Below the pieces are notes generated by a model. It did not search any database and was not told where the DNA came from. It saw only the letters and a program-made list of their open reading frames with translations. A DNA stretch of 5,073 bases, taken from contig JAVEEB010000286.1 in NCBI GenBank assembly GCA_030840665.1, positions 1 through 5,073 on the forward strand, read 5' to 3'. Each line of letters begins with the position of its first letter. The stretch's first letter is position 1. Below are positions 3,581-5,073 of the stretch, one piece after another. The translations under genes and the position numbers were made by a program. Origin of the DNA: Frankiaceae bacterium. Lineage in GTDB: Bacteria > Actinomycetota > Actinomycetes > JAVEEB01.

Positions 3581-5073
3581 TCAAGCAACGCGTAGGCCGA
3601 CCCAGATGACGAAGGCAACCGCCGCCGCGATCCCGGCGTGCAGCGCCACGGGACCGGCCTTGATCCACCAACCCACGAGTCCAAGCAACGCCAGAACGAC
3701 AAAGAAGGTCATGACCTTGAGAACGCGCCCGATAAGGGCGAAGCGCGGGGACACACTTTCCACCAACCCCGTCGGCTGGTTGCTCCTGCCGGTCATGAGG
3801 AAGTTCGCGACGTCCGGCAGCCGCGGGTCGTCGAGTGCTGCCGCGTGCCCGCCCGGGACGTACGCGTATTCGAGCGCCCGGTCGTCGATGTCGTCGAAGC
3901 CGTCAACGCCTGCAGTGCCGACATCGTGCTGCCCGAGGCTGACAAGTGCGCTGCACAACCAAAGGACCGGCACATCCTGGCTCGCGCAGTCATTGCGCAA
4001 CGCCCGCACCTGGGCGTCGGAGAAGTGCGTCGACCAATCGTACGTACGCGGCAATACACTGCCCGCCAGGTAGACATTGCCGAATCTCAGCGAACGCACG
4101 GCAGCGAGTGCCTTCCCCAGAATGTACGTGCCGTTGCTGTGACCGGCGATCGAGATTGTGGCCTGCGGCCGGCGCAGCACCTCCTCGTTATAGCGGTCGA
4201 GGAACCAGCGCAAATTGCTGACGCGACGGTACGGAAGGGCAAAACTCATCGCCGAGAAGTAGCCGTAGGACGGGGTGATGACGACAGGTCGCTCTTCCCG
4301 TTCCTCCAGCACTGCCTTGAGTTTCTTCACCCAGTTGCCCTTGCCGGCGCGGATGCCGTGCAACACGAACACAACCGGCCGGCGCTGCTCTTCCTCGGTC
4401 ATTTGCTCGGGCGGCACGGTCGGCCGCACGGGGTCGAGGACCGCCGCGCGCAAGAACCGGTAACGCTCGTCACCGTGCGCCGCGTCAGTGATGTCGGCGA
4501 TGGTCGTGTGAGTCGAGTCTGGGACGTACTCGTGCTGGGCAAACGGCATCGCTTCGATATCGAGGCTGTCTTCTCGGCGTACCAGACTGTCTCGTGCCCC
4601 TAGCAACTGAACGACGGGCAGCAATTGGTGCGACGGGTCCGCGAAATAGCGCACCCAACGCAGCCGCAGATCGGTGATGAACGGCGACCCTCGTTCGACG
4701 TCGAAGACAGTCAGCGACGTGAAGATCCGTGCCAGGGAGAAGACCATCCGCAAGAAGATCGGCAACCGGCGACGATCGAAACCGGCGTTCGGGGTGCCGA
4801 GCAGCACGATGCGCTCGACCTTGTCGACCCACGTCCGGCGCGCCTCCTCGTCACCGCCGGCGTGGAACAGGTACGCGCACCGGACGAGCAGCCCACCCAT
4901 GCTGAAACCAATCAGGACAATCTTGTCCGGCGCATCCGTCTGGTCCCAGGAATTGATCTGCGCCGCCAACTCGGAGGATCGCTGCCTCATCGAGCCGCGC
5001 GAGTACCACCGCAGGTGGGATTGGTACACGCGCATGATGTCCGACTCGTGCCCCGGCTCGGTGTGGAGGCGGT
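3581..5073 (-). CDS. Tandem alpha/beta-hydrolase protein with C-terminal membrane segments (N-terminus outside window)
   Basis: The frame is open to the right edge; the 12 codons before the ATG at 5035 (ending HTEPGHESDI) read as protein, so that ATG is internal. Counting from that Met, hydrolase domain 1 (to about 205) has the nucleophile elbow GFSMGG (Ser45), VLLGTPNAGF typical of lipase/PGAP1-like hydrolases, and candidate acid Asp149 (GARDSLV) and base His176 (DSTHTTI). Domain 2 (about 219-416) has its own oxyanion-region HG (226-227), elbow GHSNGT (Ser300), GSVLPR, candidate Asp371 (GQHDVGTAGVDGF) and His397 (GGHAAAL). Two hydrophobic helices follow (about 438-458 and 461-481). Both triads look complete, so the protein is probably a membrane-anchored esterase or lipase-like enzyme with two active sites. 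The substrate is unknown. The first strands and oxyanion loop of domain 1 lie beyond the window. Confidence 0.88.
   Translation of the reverse strand, partial: RLHTEPGHESDIMRVYQSHLRWYSRGSMRQRSSELAAQINSWDQTDAPDKIVLIGFSMGGLLVRCAYLFHAGGDEEARRTWVDKVERIVLLGTPNAGFDRRRLPIFLRMVFSLARIFTSLTVFDVERGSPFITDLRLRWVRYFADPSHQLLPVVQLLGARDSLVRREDSLDIEAMPFAQHEYVPDSTHTTIADITDAAHGDERYRFLRAAVLDPVRPTVPPEQMTEEEQRRPVVFVLHGIRAGKGNWVKKLKAVLEEREERPVVITPSYGYFSAMSFALPYRRVSNLRWFLDRYNEEVLRRPQATISIAGHSNGTYILGKALAAVRSLRFGNVYLAGSVLPRTYDWSTHFSDAQVRALRNDCASQDVPVLWLCSALVSLGQHDVGTAGVDGFDDIDDRALEYAYVPGGHAAALDDPRLPDVANFLMTGRSNQPTGLVESVSPRFALIGRVLKVMTFFVVLALLGLVGWWIKAGPVALHAGIAAAVAFVIWVGLRVA

Noticed and set aside
3638..4603. A 321-codon + strand frame antisense to the hydrolase
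   Set aside because: No ribosome binding site or protein motif. The opposite strand encodes two clear hydrolase domains across the same interval.

Overview
The window is GC-rich DNA with strong G/C preference at third codon positions, purine-rich Shine-Dalgarno sites and an actinobacterial-style promoter. Together with the gene types this suggests an Actinomycetota chromosome; I cannot name a genus. No rRNA, tRNA, CRISPR, insertion sequence or phage gene was recognised.

Layout from left to right. (1) Positions 2-226 (+) hold the C-terminal end of an unrecognised protein, followed by a strong hairpin (246-285) that also lies just past the end of the next, oppositely oriented gene. (2) 318-1022 (-) is a TetR-family repressor. 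It diverges from 1140-2159 (+), a zinc-free medium-chain NAD(P)H-dependent quinone oxidoreductase-like enzyme. The 117-bp gap between them contains two near-identical palindromes 37 bp apart: one fills the spacer between a TTGACA -35 and a TAnnnT -10, the other sits just past the predicted transcription start. This is a self-contained repressor/enzyme module. (3) 2197-3246 (-) encodes a secreted protein with a signal peptide, a roughly 155-residue Thr/Gly repeat stalk and a C-terminal DUF4142 (ferritin-like) domain. Its start codon overlaps, as ATGA, the stop of a possible 32-codon upstream small ORF (3243-3341), and a long structured leader region lies before it. (4) 3581-5073 (-) is a large protein truncated by the window edge, with two successive alpha/beta-hydrolase domains, each with a plausible Ser-Asp-His triad, and two C-terminal membrane segments.

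The TetR/oxidoreductase pair is the only clear functional unit. The hydrolase and the DUF4142 protein share a strand but are separated by about 240-334 bases containing several hairpins, so co-transcription is unlikely. The most unusual items are the expanding repeat stalk of the DUF4142 protein, the small ORF coupled to it, and the tandem hydrolase. I see no evidence for a complete new multi-gene system.
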